DNA of 64,000 nucleotides, taken from NCBI GenBank assembly GCA_958299035.1, contig CATQJL010000305.1:75980792-76044791 (forward strand), in the 5' to 3' direction. Shown here piece after piece: positions 1 to 13,001 of the stretch (its first letter is position 1; each line of letters starts with the position of its first letter). The notes under the pieces were generated by a model. That model was given only the letters and a program-made list of their open reading frames with translations, was not told the origin of the DNA and ran no database searches. Position numbers and translations under genes: made by a program. The DNA is from Cylicocyclus nassatus. Taxonomy: Eukaryota > Nematoda > Chromadorea > Rhabditida > Strongylidae.

Positions 1-584
1 CGACGTCTGTATCTGCACCTGGAGCAAAACAGAATTGTATACCTTACCTACTTCCGTCTGACAGTTTACATCCAATTACTCAGCTCACAAAGTATAAGTG
101 TTTGACACCTATCTTTCAAGGAAAAGGGACCAACATACACCCACCGTTTTAATATGGGTTGGGAACAAAAGCCGCCAATATGGGCCGCCTCCGCGGACTA
201 ATGGTCCTACAACGACATGCAACAACACTGCAAAAGGACCAGTTGGCCGCAAAAGGCGGCTCAAATTGGCGGCCTTTGTTCCCCTACCCCTCAATATGAA
301 TTACTGTACCTTAAAAATGCTTTCCATCAACCCGCTCGAATGATACATTTGTGGGAAGATTGAAGAGATATTGCGTTGATATATCGTTAACCATAGGAAA
401 ATTTTAGCATAGAAATTGGTTGAAAAAAATAGAGGAAAATTGGAAGAGCTTTGCAATCAGATTGAAAATAGACATAAATCTGATCAGGCTTCTTTATAAA
501 CGAAAAAGTGACTTCTTACAAATATCTGTAAGGTAGTAGGTAAGGTATACAATTCTGTTTTGCTCCAGGTGCAGATACAGACGT
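1..584. repeat. Inverted-repeat element cut by the window start
   Basis: The first ~50 bases recur almost perfectly as the reverse complement at about 533-584 (outer end CGACGTCTGTATCTGCACC), so the two form terminal inverted repeats of a ~584-bp element. Internal sequence at about 165-275 contains a second imperfect palindrome around GGCCGCC/GGCGGCC. No transposase is visible, so it is a non-autonomous fold-back element. The left flank lies outside the window, so the target-site duplication cannot be read and the true left end may be further left. Superfamily unknown. Confidence 0.65.
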
Positions 585-3070
585 CGTCTGGCATTATAGC
601 ATTGTTTTTTTTTGTGAAAATTCACATAAAAAAGCCTTATAAATCCTCCTAAATTACAAGTCATAAAGCCATGGTAATTTTCGAACGAACTACCATTCTT
701 CCTCTACTCCGGACAGAGCTATATTCTGACTGCATAGCATTCACTTTCTTCTCTTTGAACCCTACCACCAGTAATCCCGCGAAATGTAAAGGAAAATATG
801 CGTGAAACAAGGAACTATGGCTGCAAAACACTATGTGCTGAAACTATTCAACGTCTATGATATATCATCGTGGAAACTCGAAAAAGAAATCTGTGAAACA
901 ATTTTATACCGTGAAGATGGCAATCGTTAATCATTACTAGAATAATTCAAATGAGAAGTTTTACGCTTTTGAACTGATGTCAGGTTCGAAGTCTTAGAAG
1001 TCGAAACAAGTATTACGGTTCGGCGAATTAACGTGATCTAAAACGACAAAATAATCTACAAAATTGAAAGCAAAAAAAGTAGGGAATACTCTAGGTTTAT
1101 TTTTGCACTTTCACTTCTGAAGTTTGCTAAAAAATGGTCAAACCGCTCCATACAAAAACTGCCTGCTTACAAATCCTTGCATAACCTGCTTATGAGACGA
1201 CACTTATGGAAAACAACCTTATGAGCCATATGGAGTAGTTGCTAATGAAATGCTGGTTGAGAGTTGAAAAATTTTACAGAAATTTAGTTTTTACGAAATT
1301 TTTTCCAGTGTGTCCTCTAAGTTTACAAAACGATGGTGATGGAAAGTTCCACAAATAGTCGAAAAAATCATGTTATCATTGGAAGTTAGCAAATTCTATT
1401 AATCTACTGTCGAAAATATGTAAATACAGGTAAAAACTTACTGAAATCAGCATTATGGATAAAGGGGTGTGGCTGCATTATTGGCAAGAATTTATTGGAG
1501 CACGGCCAAACAATCGAACGAGAAGAACAGCTCGATATTTGGTGTGTTTTTGGAGAGTATTAGCATGTAAAAAAACCAGTTCCGTAAAATTGGCATGCCA
1601 ATTTTGAAGGTGCTTTATACCGCAATATCTGTTGAATTCTAAGCCCGTAAAGTTTGGGCTTCAGCTGCATATATTGAGGACGAAGCAATCTCTGAAGTTT
1701 TTGGGCTCTTCAAAGATGCAAATTAGCTTTGTAAACAAGATTTCTTCGTTTTTCGGGGTGGAGGGGAGGGGGAGGGGAAGGGGGAAGCTGCGGCTACGCT
1801 AGCGAAAATAATCCTTACTAGCTTTAGGCCCGTTTATTTGGGAAAAATTTTGTCGCGGTACCCCCACCCCCCCTTCCCTCCCCCCCCCCCCGCCCGAAGA
1901 AAATTGGAGCGTTACTAAAGTGAAGAGGTGATAAAAGCGGCAGAATGCACCAAGAATAAAAATTATTTCTGGAAACTAATATTAGAAAAATTGAAAAGCT
2001 GAGAGGGAACCACCCCAAATAACTGAAGACACTTTTAGGGCATATTATTAGCATATTATTATTATTATTATTATTATTATAGTACTATCATCATCTCACT
2101 ATGTACGTAAATTATGAATAAAAGAATGCTCTTAATTGAAAAACGCAATAAAATATGAGAGCTGTGGCTTTGATGCACTTTCGCTCGATTTGTGACTCAA
2201 AATGAAAGCCTTGCAATTCCCACCCCCATAATTATTTATTTTGCCACCTTCGCACAGATTGTATTTCTGTTCAAATACAGGCGAGCGCGAGTTCGTCCAA
2301 AAACGCGTTACATTTAGGCCATTAAGGTTTTCGTTTTACTTTTTGTGCGCTCGTAATTCAATCCCTATATTCATGTGAGCATACTGCAAATTTTCCATTT
2401 AGCGCTTGGCAAATTATTTTTATGACAAGTCGATTATTAGGTTATTCCGAAAGTTTGGTTCTTTTGTTTTTTATGAAACATTGTATAATAAAACCAAGCG
2501 CGTAAGCGCTCAAACATATTAATGCAGCTTCCTTCTCTTTTTTATAGTTACATTTAATACATAGTCTTCTGTAAGCTTCTAGAAGTATGGTCTACACCCG
2601 TCATTTTGACCTGCTGAAAGTGCTTAATTTTCAAAAATTCTAATCAAAGTTCTGGAAAAGAGTAGTTATGATATTAATGGAGCAAATCTATTACTATACG
2701 TTAGTGCTTTGCGATTCTTCTGGTTTGCTGTTTGGAGCTGCGATATAAATCCTTTAGCGATTTCGATTTTTGGTAGAGTCTAAAACACACAATTGCCGCA
2801 AAAACATTAAAAATTTCCAAGTTTCTGCATTTTAACGTTTGATTGTTATAGAAATTTATCTGGGCAAAATAATCAGTTTGACTGCCTCAGCCATCAAACT
2901 TGGATATATTTGGAATTTTCGAAAATTTTATGCGTTACAAGTGCTCAAAAGTCGGGGTTTTTCCTAAATAAATGATTATTACAAGCTTGAAAGCTTGGTC
3001 TATAGAATGTAATAAGTAAATTTTAGTTTAAGATATACTCTACATTACATCCAGCAACACTTTATTCCTC
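585..3070. other. Intergenic, no gene seen
   Basis: AT-rich sequence without convincing coding exons. It holds a C-rich homopolymer stretch (about 1858-1895) with a G-rich partner at 1757-1784, which is the sole basis of a spurious minus-strand reading frame there, and an (ATT)n microsatellite at 2054-2080. Confidence 0.5.
2054..2080. repeat. (ATT)n microsatellite
   Basis: Roughly nine uninterrupted ATT trinucleotides directly visible. Neighbouring sequence is AT-rich intergenic DNA. Confidence 0.9.
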
Positions 3071-3073
3071 TTA

Positions 3074-3778
3074 GGGCCGCATGCACTAACATGCCCGCGG
3101 GGAGGGGATCGCAGCTTAAAAGAAAGCTTTATATTTCGAAACTCCAGATACCTGGATTTCAAGTTGTGTACCTATTCGTAAGTATTCCTACTGCCCTTCA
3201 CTATGAACATGTTGAAGAGGAGCGAGAAGCTGTACGAACCGCATTTTCTTTAGTATGATCCCTCACGATCCCCGGCGCTTTTCTTTAAAGTCATTTTTCT
3301 TTCTCCGAAGTTAACGAAAACCTTCCAAAGTTGTGCAGGTTATCTAAACCGACAGTGCTAAGCATGTTGCTGGTAAGAACGAATGATGTTCTGAAGTCAT
3401 GAAATTTTCGATGATTCACAGGTCGAAATTTGAGGTTTACCGAAAAATTCGACTTTCCAAAAACTCGTTTGTTCTCATCAGCAACATGTAGCACTGTTGA
3501 GTTAGATGTTCAGTACAACTCTGGAAGGTTTTCGTTAACTTCGGAGAAAGAAAAATGACTTCAAAGAAAAGCGCCGGGGATCATCAGGGATCATACTAAA
3601 GCTGGAAAATGGGTTCGTACAGCTTCTCGCTCCTGTTCAACATGTTCATAGTGAAGGGTAGTAGGAATACTTACGGATAGGTACACAGTGTGAAATCTAG
3701 GTATCTGGAGTTTCGAAATATAAAGCTTTCTTTTGAGCTGCGATCCCCTCCCCACGGGGAGATTAGTGCATGCGGCCC
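3074..3778. mobile_element. Harbinger-type fold-back MITE, TSD TTA
   Basis: The termini GGGCCGCATGCACTAA at the left and its reverse complement at the right are flanked on both sides by TTA (3071-3073 and 3779-3781). A 3-bp TTA/TAA duplication with a GG-starting inverted repeat is the signature of PIF/Harbinger elements. The two halves are inverted copies of each other over more than 200 bp (GCAGCTTAAAAGAAAGCTTT on the left, mirrored on the right), so the 705-bp unit would fold into one long hairpin. It codes for nothing recognisable and so depends on a transposase made elsewhere. The superfamily assignment is inferred from the target site and termini only. Confidence 0.8.
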
Positions 3779-3781
3779 TTA

Positions 3782-6363
3782 GAGACTCCCTATATCCCCC
3801 TTTCAAATTATTCATTAGGAGCTGTAGGAGTTGAAAAAGAATTTCCCCTTTACCCTCCCCCCCCCCGCGCTCTCAAGAATGAGATATAATAGTTTCTGAC
3901 TGTCTGGAGGCGAGGCATGTACAGAATGTGACAATGAAAGCAGTGAGGAGAATGACTCCATCTGGTGAGTGGAATTTTTTGAATTATACGACAGAATTCA
4001 TATGGAGTTAATGCAATCTACATCATCTGATGTGGGAAAATACAAGGCTCTTTGCATGTGACCAAACACGCGAGGCGCTAAATATATGTGTCTAGAAGTA
4101 ATAACTCCTCTTTCATTTATTTTTAGCTCGTTAGCTAATGCAATACTCAGGTAATCAATTGAGAAAAGAGGGAAGTCACCATAGAAGACATTCCAGGAAT
4201 TTTACACACGATGGTATATTTATGCACCATTACTTGTCAGTTTATTCATCATTTATAATGATTATACTTCCATGATTAATCAACTACTCACAACATATCT
4301 CTCTTCTAATAAATTCACCTGCAATGTATTCGTAGATCCTCATCTTTTCTCAAGGGGAAGCTATGGGTGGAACTCAAATATATCTGAGAACATCGCGAAA
4401 CAGAAGCGTATTTTGATTACTGAAAACTGACAACCATTTGGAAACATTTCCTTGAAATTAAAAAGCAACGAAACAGTCACGCTCGTTATAACACAATATA
4501 TAAAATATAAAAGTTCTGTATTGATGACCAAGCAGGTGAAACAATATTCACCCCTACGATAACTTTTTCTCACTGACAGAAGCTCTAGTTAACTAATAAT
4601 AATACAAACACTGCTCGTACTATCCGGAAGAAGAATAAACATTCCGCATCTATTTGCTTTAGAGTATATATTATAATTATGGCTAAAACAGAAACTAGCG
4701 TTACATCTAGTGACGAATCTACTAGTAATGTGCTCCGTCATCTCTGTCAGGTTTATTTTAACTTCCGCCCAATCCATATACAAACGTTCGTGCAAGTGAA
4801 CCTTCACACCGTCAAGTACTACCATGCAATATCATATCTCCTGATCGCAGAGGATTTGCTAGATTAATTATATTTAATGTTACGAACACTAAAAAGATAT
4901 ATAATTATATTCATCCTATTTAGGAACACACTGAGAATATAGGCGGCACGAACTCGTTTAGGATCTACGATGTTCTTCTTGGCCTAATCTTCATAACAAG
5001 AGTTCGGAGTTCGCCTTCAGTGTTAGTCGCCTATTGCCTGGTCCTTTCGGAACGGTACGAGTTTCCTAACATCCAATTTGAATTGCAGCAACTTCATGCA
5101 GACGAACCTACCGCGAGACTGTCGCGTATGTTTCAAAACAATTGGAAGTGCTCAACCGCAAGTACGGAGAGATCTAACGCGGGAGCTAACTAACAAAGCT
5201 GCCAAAACATTTAGAAAAGGGATCAACGAAGTATGAAAGGAGGAGGCCAACGCCGCACGTTGCGCGGCTAAATGTACACCTCGCCTTGGCAATGCGCCCA
5301 GCAGATTTGGGTAAGAGTAGGAAAGCGCACTTGATAAGGGCAGTATGTAGCGTTCTCCGCCAGCCTGTAGCGACGAGCGACTTGCGTCGCACGAGTCCCG
5401 ATAACAACCAAGCTTCTAACATACCTCAGCTGGATCGCTAAAATAGTAAAAACATTAGAAACAGACATCGTCAGTAATGCAAGCTCCATGATCTACATGC
5501 GGATAACAAAGCAGTGTTTTTTTCTATGATGATTTGTGATTCTTGACATGACGAAAACAAATGACTTCTGCTATATATCTCAAAAATCACAAATCGCCCA
5601 GACAACATACTGCCTACGCCTATTCTGTATTAAAAAATGGATTATAAATCTCAATTATTACCTGTGCTGGATGAGTCCAGGCAGGCGGCTTATGAAGCAG
5701 TCTGGATATTTATCTATTTCAATTTATTTGATACGCTGCGTGTCACATTTTGGACAAGGAAATCGAATATACTCAGAGCCTGAACAGTGATAAATCAACA
5801 ACCAAAAGAAAATCCACCAACAGACCAAGTCCGGCTGACAGCTGTATTAAGAATGAAGGGGGTTAAGCTTGTTGGGACCATGTACGGATATATAGGCCGT
5901 CCGCGCTGCGCATGGAGCGCAACGCTGTTGCGTACACTGACGGCAGTTCACGATTGGAAGAAGCGCAGAGAAAACAGTCGGCGAGAGTGCACGAGGAAAG
6001 AGGAGTGACACACTTTGCGCACCCTTCGCGCCCTGCGTGGACGGCCTATATCAGTGAAAAGTTCAGTGGAGTCTGTCCCATGCCCCCTGCTTGTAGCAAA
6101 AGTGCTCTTATATTACTCAACTTAAGCAACTGTATTTGCGGGGACGGTATGTGTTGATTAATATCAATATCCCCGACTTATTCTGGGGAGAGAACAGAAC
6201 TCCGGTAGTATGATGGAAAAGATGGACAGGCCTGACAAACTATTCTCAAATAATAACGAAAGGGTGAGCCGACTGACTGAACCAACGCGTAGGAGAAGTA
6301 ATTATCGAAACAGCGAATGACTTGAAGCTTCAACTGTCGCAAATATAGCATCTGGGAAGGTTA
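3782..6363. other. Intergenic, no supported gene
   Basis: Only short reading frames (under 90 codons) are present. A minus-strand frame at 4361-4573 is hydrophobic and one at 4589-4825 has balanced composition, but neither has convincing splice sites or a recognisable motif. A C-rich run lies near 3853-3867. Confidence 0.4.
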
Positions 6364-7174
6364 TCACTGGGAAACCTTCTGCGCGATAAGTGGGAGATTA
6401 ATAGAGTTAGTCGGTTTCACAGTAGGTCTGTTAGGCCCAAACAGCATGCGAAGCAGAGCATGAGAGAATTTTTGCAGGCAATTGATAGCACCATACGAGC
6501 GATGACGAGAAGTAGTCATCTGAAGAAAAAACTTCTTGAGTCTACGTTTGAAAGTGAGAGTATCTGGAGAAGGCAGAATTTGTTTAGGTAAACAGTGGAG
6601 ATATTTCAACTTGCGTGCAAGAGAATTGTTTTTGATAAAAAGTTTAGTTGACGCGTACTATTTAGATGTAAGTAAACAGAAAACCCAGTAGTCCTTCCGT
6701 GACTAGGCCTGAACACTCAGTATTAGAAGGTCTTAGTTTAGTCTCGCCTCTAAAAATCCTGAAAGCAAGTATTGTAAACCTTCTTGACGTTCTCCAGGGC
6801 CTGCTTATGTTTCCTCAAAAAAGGCTCCAAACCTGATTCGCATTCTCTACAGTAGGGATGACAAATGCCTTGTAAAGTTTCAGTAATGTTTCGGGATCGG
6901 CTACTTCTATATTGCGAAAGATGGCGTACAAGTTGAGAATGCACGAGAAGTGATATTTGAAATTTTGCAGGTCCGATTTCAAGCTGCTATCAAATACAAC
7001 ACACAAATCTTTGATAGGTGTTTTGTTCGCTAAAAAAAAACTCCCGCATGCTCAGTGTTTATCACTTGCAGCACCAACATGGAATACATAGCTTTTATTT
7101 AGACCTCAAAACTCCGTCTAAGGAAAGGGACGAAACGGAGTAAAAGATATATAAATCTATATTTCTTCTTATTA
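6364..7174 (-). mobile_element. CR1-like LINE, C-terminal half of reverse transcriptase (decayed)
   Basis: On the minus strand the translation contains the region after the catalytic core of a CR1/jockey-type reverse transcriptase: VVFDSSLKSDLQ, then LLKLYKAFVIPTVENANQVW, then, after frameshifts, the C-terminal helix TFKRRLKKFFLQ near 6540. The pieces lie in different frames, so it is dead. It is continuous in protein order with the fragment at 8475-8712, from which it is separated by a TA-flanked insertion. Family placement rests on motif recognition and is moderately sure. Confidence 0.7.
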
Positions 7175-8472
7175 TTAGGTCGTTTCATAAGTTCGTAGAG
7201 TTTTTATTTTTGTTGCCGATTTAAGATGAAGCGGTTGGTTTATGGCAAAGTACCTGTACCACTAGAAAGAGAAAATTTTGCTCTACAAGAACTGTTGTTC
7301 GTTTTCGGAGCGAACCTAAATCCCCTTCTTTGACGAGTTCTCGAAGCAAAATTTTTTGAGAGGCAAAAATTGGCGATTTTGGCAACTGCAACTTTCGATC
7401 CATATACGGCGTCACATGTGGGATTTTTTCATCTGAAGTTGTTATAGGTGATGAAAAACCACGGTTTATGGGACTACGGTGCATATAAAGTAGTCGTCTT
7501 ACCTAAAGAGACGCTATAAAGAAGGATTAAGCCCACTTTTACCATATGTGTAGATGTTTTGCGTTTGGTACAATTTAGGGATGTCTCCACTCCAAAAAAT
7601 TTTGAGAAAGCGTAAAATGTTGGCCAGAGCTTGTACTCATACATCTACACCGCCTAGAAAAACCCATCCATTCCTTAAAGGCAGCGTCCGGACAAACTCT
7701 CGAGCAAAATTTTTTTCGTTTACCTGGCCTTATTCTTCCCGCTGATTCCGAAAATGCAGCTTGCAGAGAACGAAGATGTCGAAAAAGGGCTTTTCCAGAA
7801 GTAGTTGATTTTGATAATAACGCTTGCCGCCGAGCTTAAGACGCAGAGTCACGTGCTCGACATACGTACTCTAACTACCGATTGAAGGGGCGGGCACGTC
7901 GCCGGGGCGGTCCTGTCGCTACTTCTGAAGCGGTTTTCTCGCTTCAGAAGCAAAGTGGTGCAATGCCACTTGAGCAAGAGCTCCAACAGGCCGAGAACCC
8001 CTGTATGCTACAGTTTCGTTTTTGCCCGGACGCTGCCTTTAAGGCCCGATAGGAGGACCGACACATACTGTCGCTAAACAACGCGCAAAACTCAAGCGGC
8101 AACAGTCGAAGGCAACAACTATTGGGACCTTGTTCAAACGGTTCTAAGCATACTGGCATGCTGCAAACTTGTCATTATATCAGTCTTGCTTGCTACTATC
8201 TATTCCGCCTACATATGAAAATAACATTCTGCGGGATACGGACCAAATGCGGAAAGTGCAGTTGCCGAAATCGCCAATTTTTGCCTCTCAAAAAACTTTG
8301 ATTTGAGAGCTTATAAATCAAAAGAAATCAGATTCGCTCCGAAAAAGAACAACGGGTCTTGTCTAGCAGGATTGGCTCATTCAGACGGTGCAACTACTTT
8401 GACGTAAAATAACCGCTTCATCCAGAAATTGTTACAAAAATAAGAACTCTACGGACTTATGTAACGACCTAA
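7175..8472. mobile_element. Mariner-type fold-back element inserted in the LINE, TSD TA
   Basis: Ends TTAGGTCGTTTCATAAGTTC (left) and its near reverse complement (right) are each followed by TA (7173-7174 and 8473-8474), the Tc1/mariner target. Inverted homology continues inward, for example the GAGGCAAAAATTGGCGATTT block near 7360 and its mirror near 8275, so the unit folds on itself. No transposase is seen. A TTAA-flanked element (7679-8038) sits inside it, and the LINE reading frame resumes on either side, which confirms the borders. Confidence 0.8.
7679..8038. mobile_element. TTAA-flanked MITE, copy E
   Basis: Starts AGGCAGCGTCCGG and ends with the inverted CGGACGCTGCCT, flanked by TTAA at 7675-7678 and 8039-8042. 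It is the shortest (360 bp) and most diverged of five copies in the window and lies inside the mariner-type element at 7175-8472. The TTAA duplication suggests a piggyBac-like mechanism, although the terminal bases are not the usual CCC of that superfamily. Confidence 0.75.
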
Positions 8473-8474
8473 TA

Positions 8475-8712
8475 TATTCACTGAAATGTCCCGTGCTGTG
8501 CACCATTCAGTGTTATTGATGGCACGCTGCAAGGCATCTATAATCGTTCTCTGATTATCCCTAATGTATATACCACAAATTTTCATATCATCAACAGACA
8601 TGAGCACATGTATGTCAGGATGAATTTTTAAAATTTGGGGTAATTCAGTAGAATAGACTAGGAATAGCAAAGGTGAAAGAGCCCATATAGCCATAGAGCC
8701 CATAGAGCCCAT
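8475..8712 (-). mobile_element. CR1-like LINE, reverse-transcriptase core fragment
   Basis: The minus-strand translation reads SPLLFLVYSTELPQILK, then HVLMSVDDMKI, the palm motif of LINE reverse transcriptases. The usual FADD is altered to SVDD, fitting decay. The frame then leads to the mariner insertion at 8472 and continues at 7174. At its start the triplet repeat TATGGGCTC is present three times (about 8688-8714), marking the end of recognisable LINE sequence. Confidence 0.72.
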
Positions 8713-11700
8713 AGAGAATTCGTTGGCAAAAGCAAAAGGAATATCGTTTTGTGGATTCCAGGAGAACCTCAGATCGCATGTGTCAACTCAGAAGGGTTTA
8801 TATAGATAACCCCCCACAAAAAACCCACAAACCCCCACCTCTTCCCTCTGATCACCCCTTCACCTTTTTAGTCCACATTTTTACCTTCTAAAGACGTTGC
8901 AGATGCTCATTTCGCTCTACCGTTCCGATCCTGCAATTTTCCGCTCCAATATGCTTTTTATGTGAGCGTGGGGGTTCAAGAAGATGTTTTGAAGTAAACA
9001 AAAGGCTTGTTTACAACGATGCAAAAATGATATGACACCAAAATTGTTGTGCAGACGAGCGATAGAAAGTTGGAACTATTTATAAGAGTTGGAACTAATT
9101 TTGAAAAATTATGAAATAGTTATGTAAAAGGAATGCGTGACAAACTTTTTTTCGAAATTAGGAGGCTTTCGAACCACCTGAGGTGGATCAGAAAACACCC
9201 GAGGTGGCTCAGAAAACGAAAAGTCATGAATGTTCCCCCCCCCTCAAATTATACATGAACTTTTTGCATAGCTTTAATTTACATTTAAAACTCTGCGAAT
9301 CACTTTCTAAACCTCCTTAAACCCCGTCCTCTACGTCTAATTAGAGCCCTTCAAAAATTTTGAATGGCGACGGCAAGCCTGCTCCAAGCGCGCGGTGGTG
9401 CCGCGCCGAACACAGCATGCTCCCAATTCTATGAACGCCATTAATCATTTTACCGTTTATTCGTTGCTGGTCTTCTACTCTGTTCCGTTCTTTCTTTGTT
9501 ATTCGTGTTTCATTCATTTAAGAGCGTATCATAGGAGGATTTCATATTTTTGTTGCGAAGTCGGCAGGGACATTGTTTGCAGAAAAGTGCCAGAGCCACC
9601 TCGTGCCGACCCCCTATTGATTCGAATCTGCAATTATAGTATATTTATCAATAAATCGGTAAGGTAATTTTCTGTCTACTTTATTTATTTGATAGTAAAA
9701 GTCTAACAGTTAGTTACCACACAAATGTATTCATGAAACTAAATGTAGGATTATATAACGGATGGTAGGAGAAGAGAGACAATTTTGACTTTGCTCTCAC
9801 TTTCGCATCGCTCTTCGGCAGTAAACCATATGGAAATCTCAGATGACTGAAGTACTCAAAAGAAAACACTAAATACCACATGCCACGGCCTGCGCGACTT
9901 TGTTAGAAAGCACGATATTTCTTTCTTGGTAACTGGTTATTAGAAGTCTACTAGAAAAGTCTGAGTTTATTAGAAAAAGGAGCCTTAATTTATCAATAAA
10001 TAACGTTTGAAACCTTATTGTCTCTTTCAGTAATTTTTTCATCACCTGGTATTGAGTTTGCAAAGAAAAAACAATGTTTTTTTTCATCAGTACAATCCTT
10101 CGCTGTTGCACTTTGATGGCATCCAGCTTAGATGGAATGGGGAAAGCATTTTTTGCGCTAACGTCATTTTCTCGAGTAAAGGTGCTGGGAGATTTTCGAG
10201 TCAGAAGTATGCTTTTGTTGGAATCCAAAGCTATCGCGCACAATCTGAGACAGTTGTGAATGCTGACGACTAAAAGCGTCAGATTTCATAAAAACTGGTT
10301 TTTTCGTGCTTCGGAAACTCAAAAACTGAATGCATCTAAAGTTTTTGAGATATATGACCATCTCCCAGGACAGCATCAACAACTTTTGAATTAATAGAGC
10401 ATGTTTTGACTTCCGGGATATTGTGCACTCTGCGCCTTGTATGTTAATGTCTAATGTAGGACCTTGAAGTTCGGGATTTAAGCATCATGTAAAAGTCTAC
10501 AGGTAATCAACAGCTGCGGAAGAGCGCGGTCGCTCAGAGTCATTTGAAATATGTTATTTGAAAGATAAACATTGCGCCATCTCTCTACCCGTGATTAGAT
10601 GGTCAACAAAACGAGATGTCTTAAAGAGCAAATGCTAAACTGTATGGCCTTTCCGACTCCCAATAAGTAAATGATGTTGTTGAATCAAAGATGTGATATG
10701 ACGGGATGGCTGGCATATTCAGGAATCAGCAAAAGGCAATGTTTTTGTCAGACTCTTTTGTGTGTGTGACACATTTGAGCTTGTAAGCAGTAACGAAAAT
10801 TTCGTTTGATTCAAAGCACGGTTTGGGTTCAGGAGCGTCCGACCAGGGGAGTCGCATTGTAGAGTGGATGAGGGAAGGAGGTCATGACTTCATTCAAATG
10901 GTGTTTTTGCAAGATGGTTGTAAACAACTTAAATAAGGTTCTCATATCACCTCCACGAAATATGAAAATTGGTACCTTTTTTCAGTATTTCCTAGCATCT
11001 AAACATCACTTTTAAACGTGATGAAACGAAAAACAACAACGAAAAAAGTTTCCTTTTCATCGTTTCCAGATAGTTTTAAGTGAAGTTAGAAGTGCTCTCA
11101 AAATCTCAAGCACTGCTCTTTCTACATTCTGCTTTCACTCCATGAACCATCACAAAACCGAAACAAGTCGAAGTAAGCACAAACACAATGTAACATCTGA
11201 AAGGGTAATGCTAATAACATAAAATCGGGTAAGGAAGCTTTTCTAGAAATAAAGTTAATAGAGTCAAGCACAATCGTCATAGATTCAGCGCCAAGAGGGG
11301 GCGAATTCACAGCTATACCTAACCAATTAGTTGTTGCATTAATAGAAGCTCAACTTCAAGACATCTTCAAAACAAGGCGCTTAGTGTGTTTCAACGTCTA
11401 CTGATACCATGCTAGAGAGATAGGGCGGCAGAAAAACATCAATCATAAGGCAGGACTGCTTTCATTGATAAGATACTTTCAGAGCCGCTTATTCTCCGAC
11501 GATGTCAGCGCTGATCTAGGCTAGTTCTGAAAAGATGCAGGACAGAGAACATAATTGCGATTATGCACAATATTCTGAGAAAAATCTGCATTTACAACCG
11601 TGCCCGCACTCCGGCCACTGGGGGGGGGGGGATGCGGCACGGGTATCTGTCTCGCGAGCAGAGGCAGATTGCATGATCAGGATCATCTACTTCATTGCGC

Positions 11701-11999
11701 ATCTCTGGTTGCTATCGTGATTTACAGAGCCGAATGATGTTCATGAAGAAATGCTATCTTCAAATTACTGGGTTCTCGTTTTGTCTTTGTTTGAAGCCCT
11801 ACAATTTAATATGGTCAAGTATGGTAAACCGGTTGTTTCCTTAGGAGTGCTGCTCTGCTGTAGCTTTTTCTGTACTGCTCTGTCTGTACAATTTCCATAT
11901 AACAACACCATTTCAGTTTGTTCTAAATTTTGGTTTGACATGCTGGGCTTCTCTACCAGGCCGCGGAAAAAAGCAGCTTTTGCTCAAGAAAGTACCCTA
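8713..11999. other. Intergenic, no supported gene
   Basis: No recognisable exon set. The longest frame is minus-strand 9869-10243 (124 codons), Lys/Ile/Leu-rich with no motif and overlapping frames on the other strand. A hydrophobic plus-strand frame (11751-12014) runs into the MITE at 12000 and resembles no family I know. A G-run lies at about 11622-11632. Confidence 0.35.
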
Positions 12000-12183
12000 T
12001 TTTCAGGTGTATAAGCCGCACCCTTTTTGCTCTAAACGCGAGCAGACCCAGGCGTGCCGCCGCGCATGTCTCGCGAAGCGGTCGCCCTATCGAATATTGC
12101 TCTCACTTAACGCGCTCCATGATGACTTCAGTCTGGCGTATTCGCCTTTAGAGCGAAAAGGGTGCGGCTTATACAACTGAAAA
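12000..12183. mobile_element. Short TA-flanked MITE carrying splice-acceptor-like ends
   Basis: Left end TTTTCAGGTGTATAAGCCGC and right end its inverse, flanked by TA at 11998-11999 and 12184-12185. The 184-bp unit has a GC-rich centre and inverted arms (GCACCCTTTTTGCTCTAAACG and mirror). The terminus itself reads TTTTCAG, identical to a nematode 3' splice site, on whichever strand it is read. No coding capacity. Confidence 0.65.
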
Positions 12184-13001
12184 TAGGTTGGAGATTCTCG
12201 CCTTGCAGATATTTTTGTTCAATTCTCGGACTTAATCCGGAAAAATTTTTGGATCCATCAACAGTCGAGGGAAGGGGGGAGGGAGGGCAGAGCAAGGGTC
12301 AAAAATCGTAAAATTTTGCGAAGGTTAGGCGGACTTCGTTTTCAAAAAGTCTAGAAACGGACTCATACTAGGTGCAGAGCGCTAAAAGACATCGATGAAA
12401 CGGCGTTCGTCTTATGCTTCGGCTTATAGAGCATTTACCTAGATGGAAGAGATAGATCATGCGCAACCACATTTTAGGTACGTACAGACTGCTAAGGTGC
12501 AGAAAGAAGAAACAGACAACATGTTTGTAATTTTGGCTTGATTTTGACTTCTAGTCCTCAAAAAAATTCTTACTGCGGACCAGTCAACTTTTTCTGGATA
12601 ATCACGCATAATCCCATCTACAGTATACTTAGCCGTAGCGCCGTGGAGGTTATATCTAGATCCAACACGAAAATCTCTTAGAGTGGGTTTGACTCAAAGT
12701 AGTTACGATTTCAACGAAATTCAAGCCTTGACACACCATGCCATGTGTGTTAAGCAGTCGTCAATGTGTTAATTATGTTCAGGTGGGAGGTTCCCAAGAT
12801 TTTTCGCGGAGGGCCCATTTTTTGGGTAATTAAACACTTTTAATTTTGGCTTCCATGTTGACTGGATCAAGTTTTTTTGAGAGAATTCGGTAATTGTTTT
12901 GTAGGTCTTGCTCTTTGATTATTCGTTATTAATCTCCAATGTAAGCCGCGGCTGTCGCAAAAGGAACTCTTATTGTTTCTGCACAAACCTAACATAATCT
13001 G
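12184..13001. other. Intergenic; no gene seen
   Basis: No coding exon identified. A minus-strand 14-mer at 12822-12835 matches the core of the nematode SL1 leader (see findings). Confidence 0.4.

Noticed and set aside
1824..2054. 76-codon minus frame with a Gly-rich stretch
   Set aside because: The Gly run is a poly-C tract read in translation; no other coding sign.
9869..10243. 124-codon minus-strand frame
   Set aside because: Longest in its region but overlaps frames on both strands, with no domain or splice context; insufficient for a gene call.
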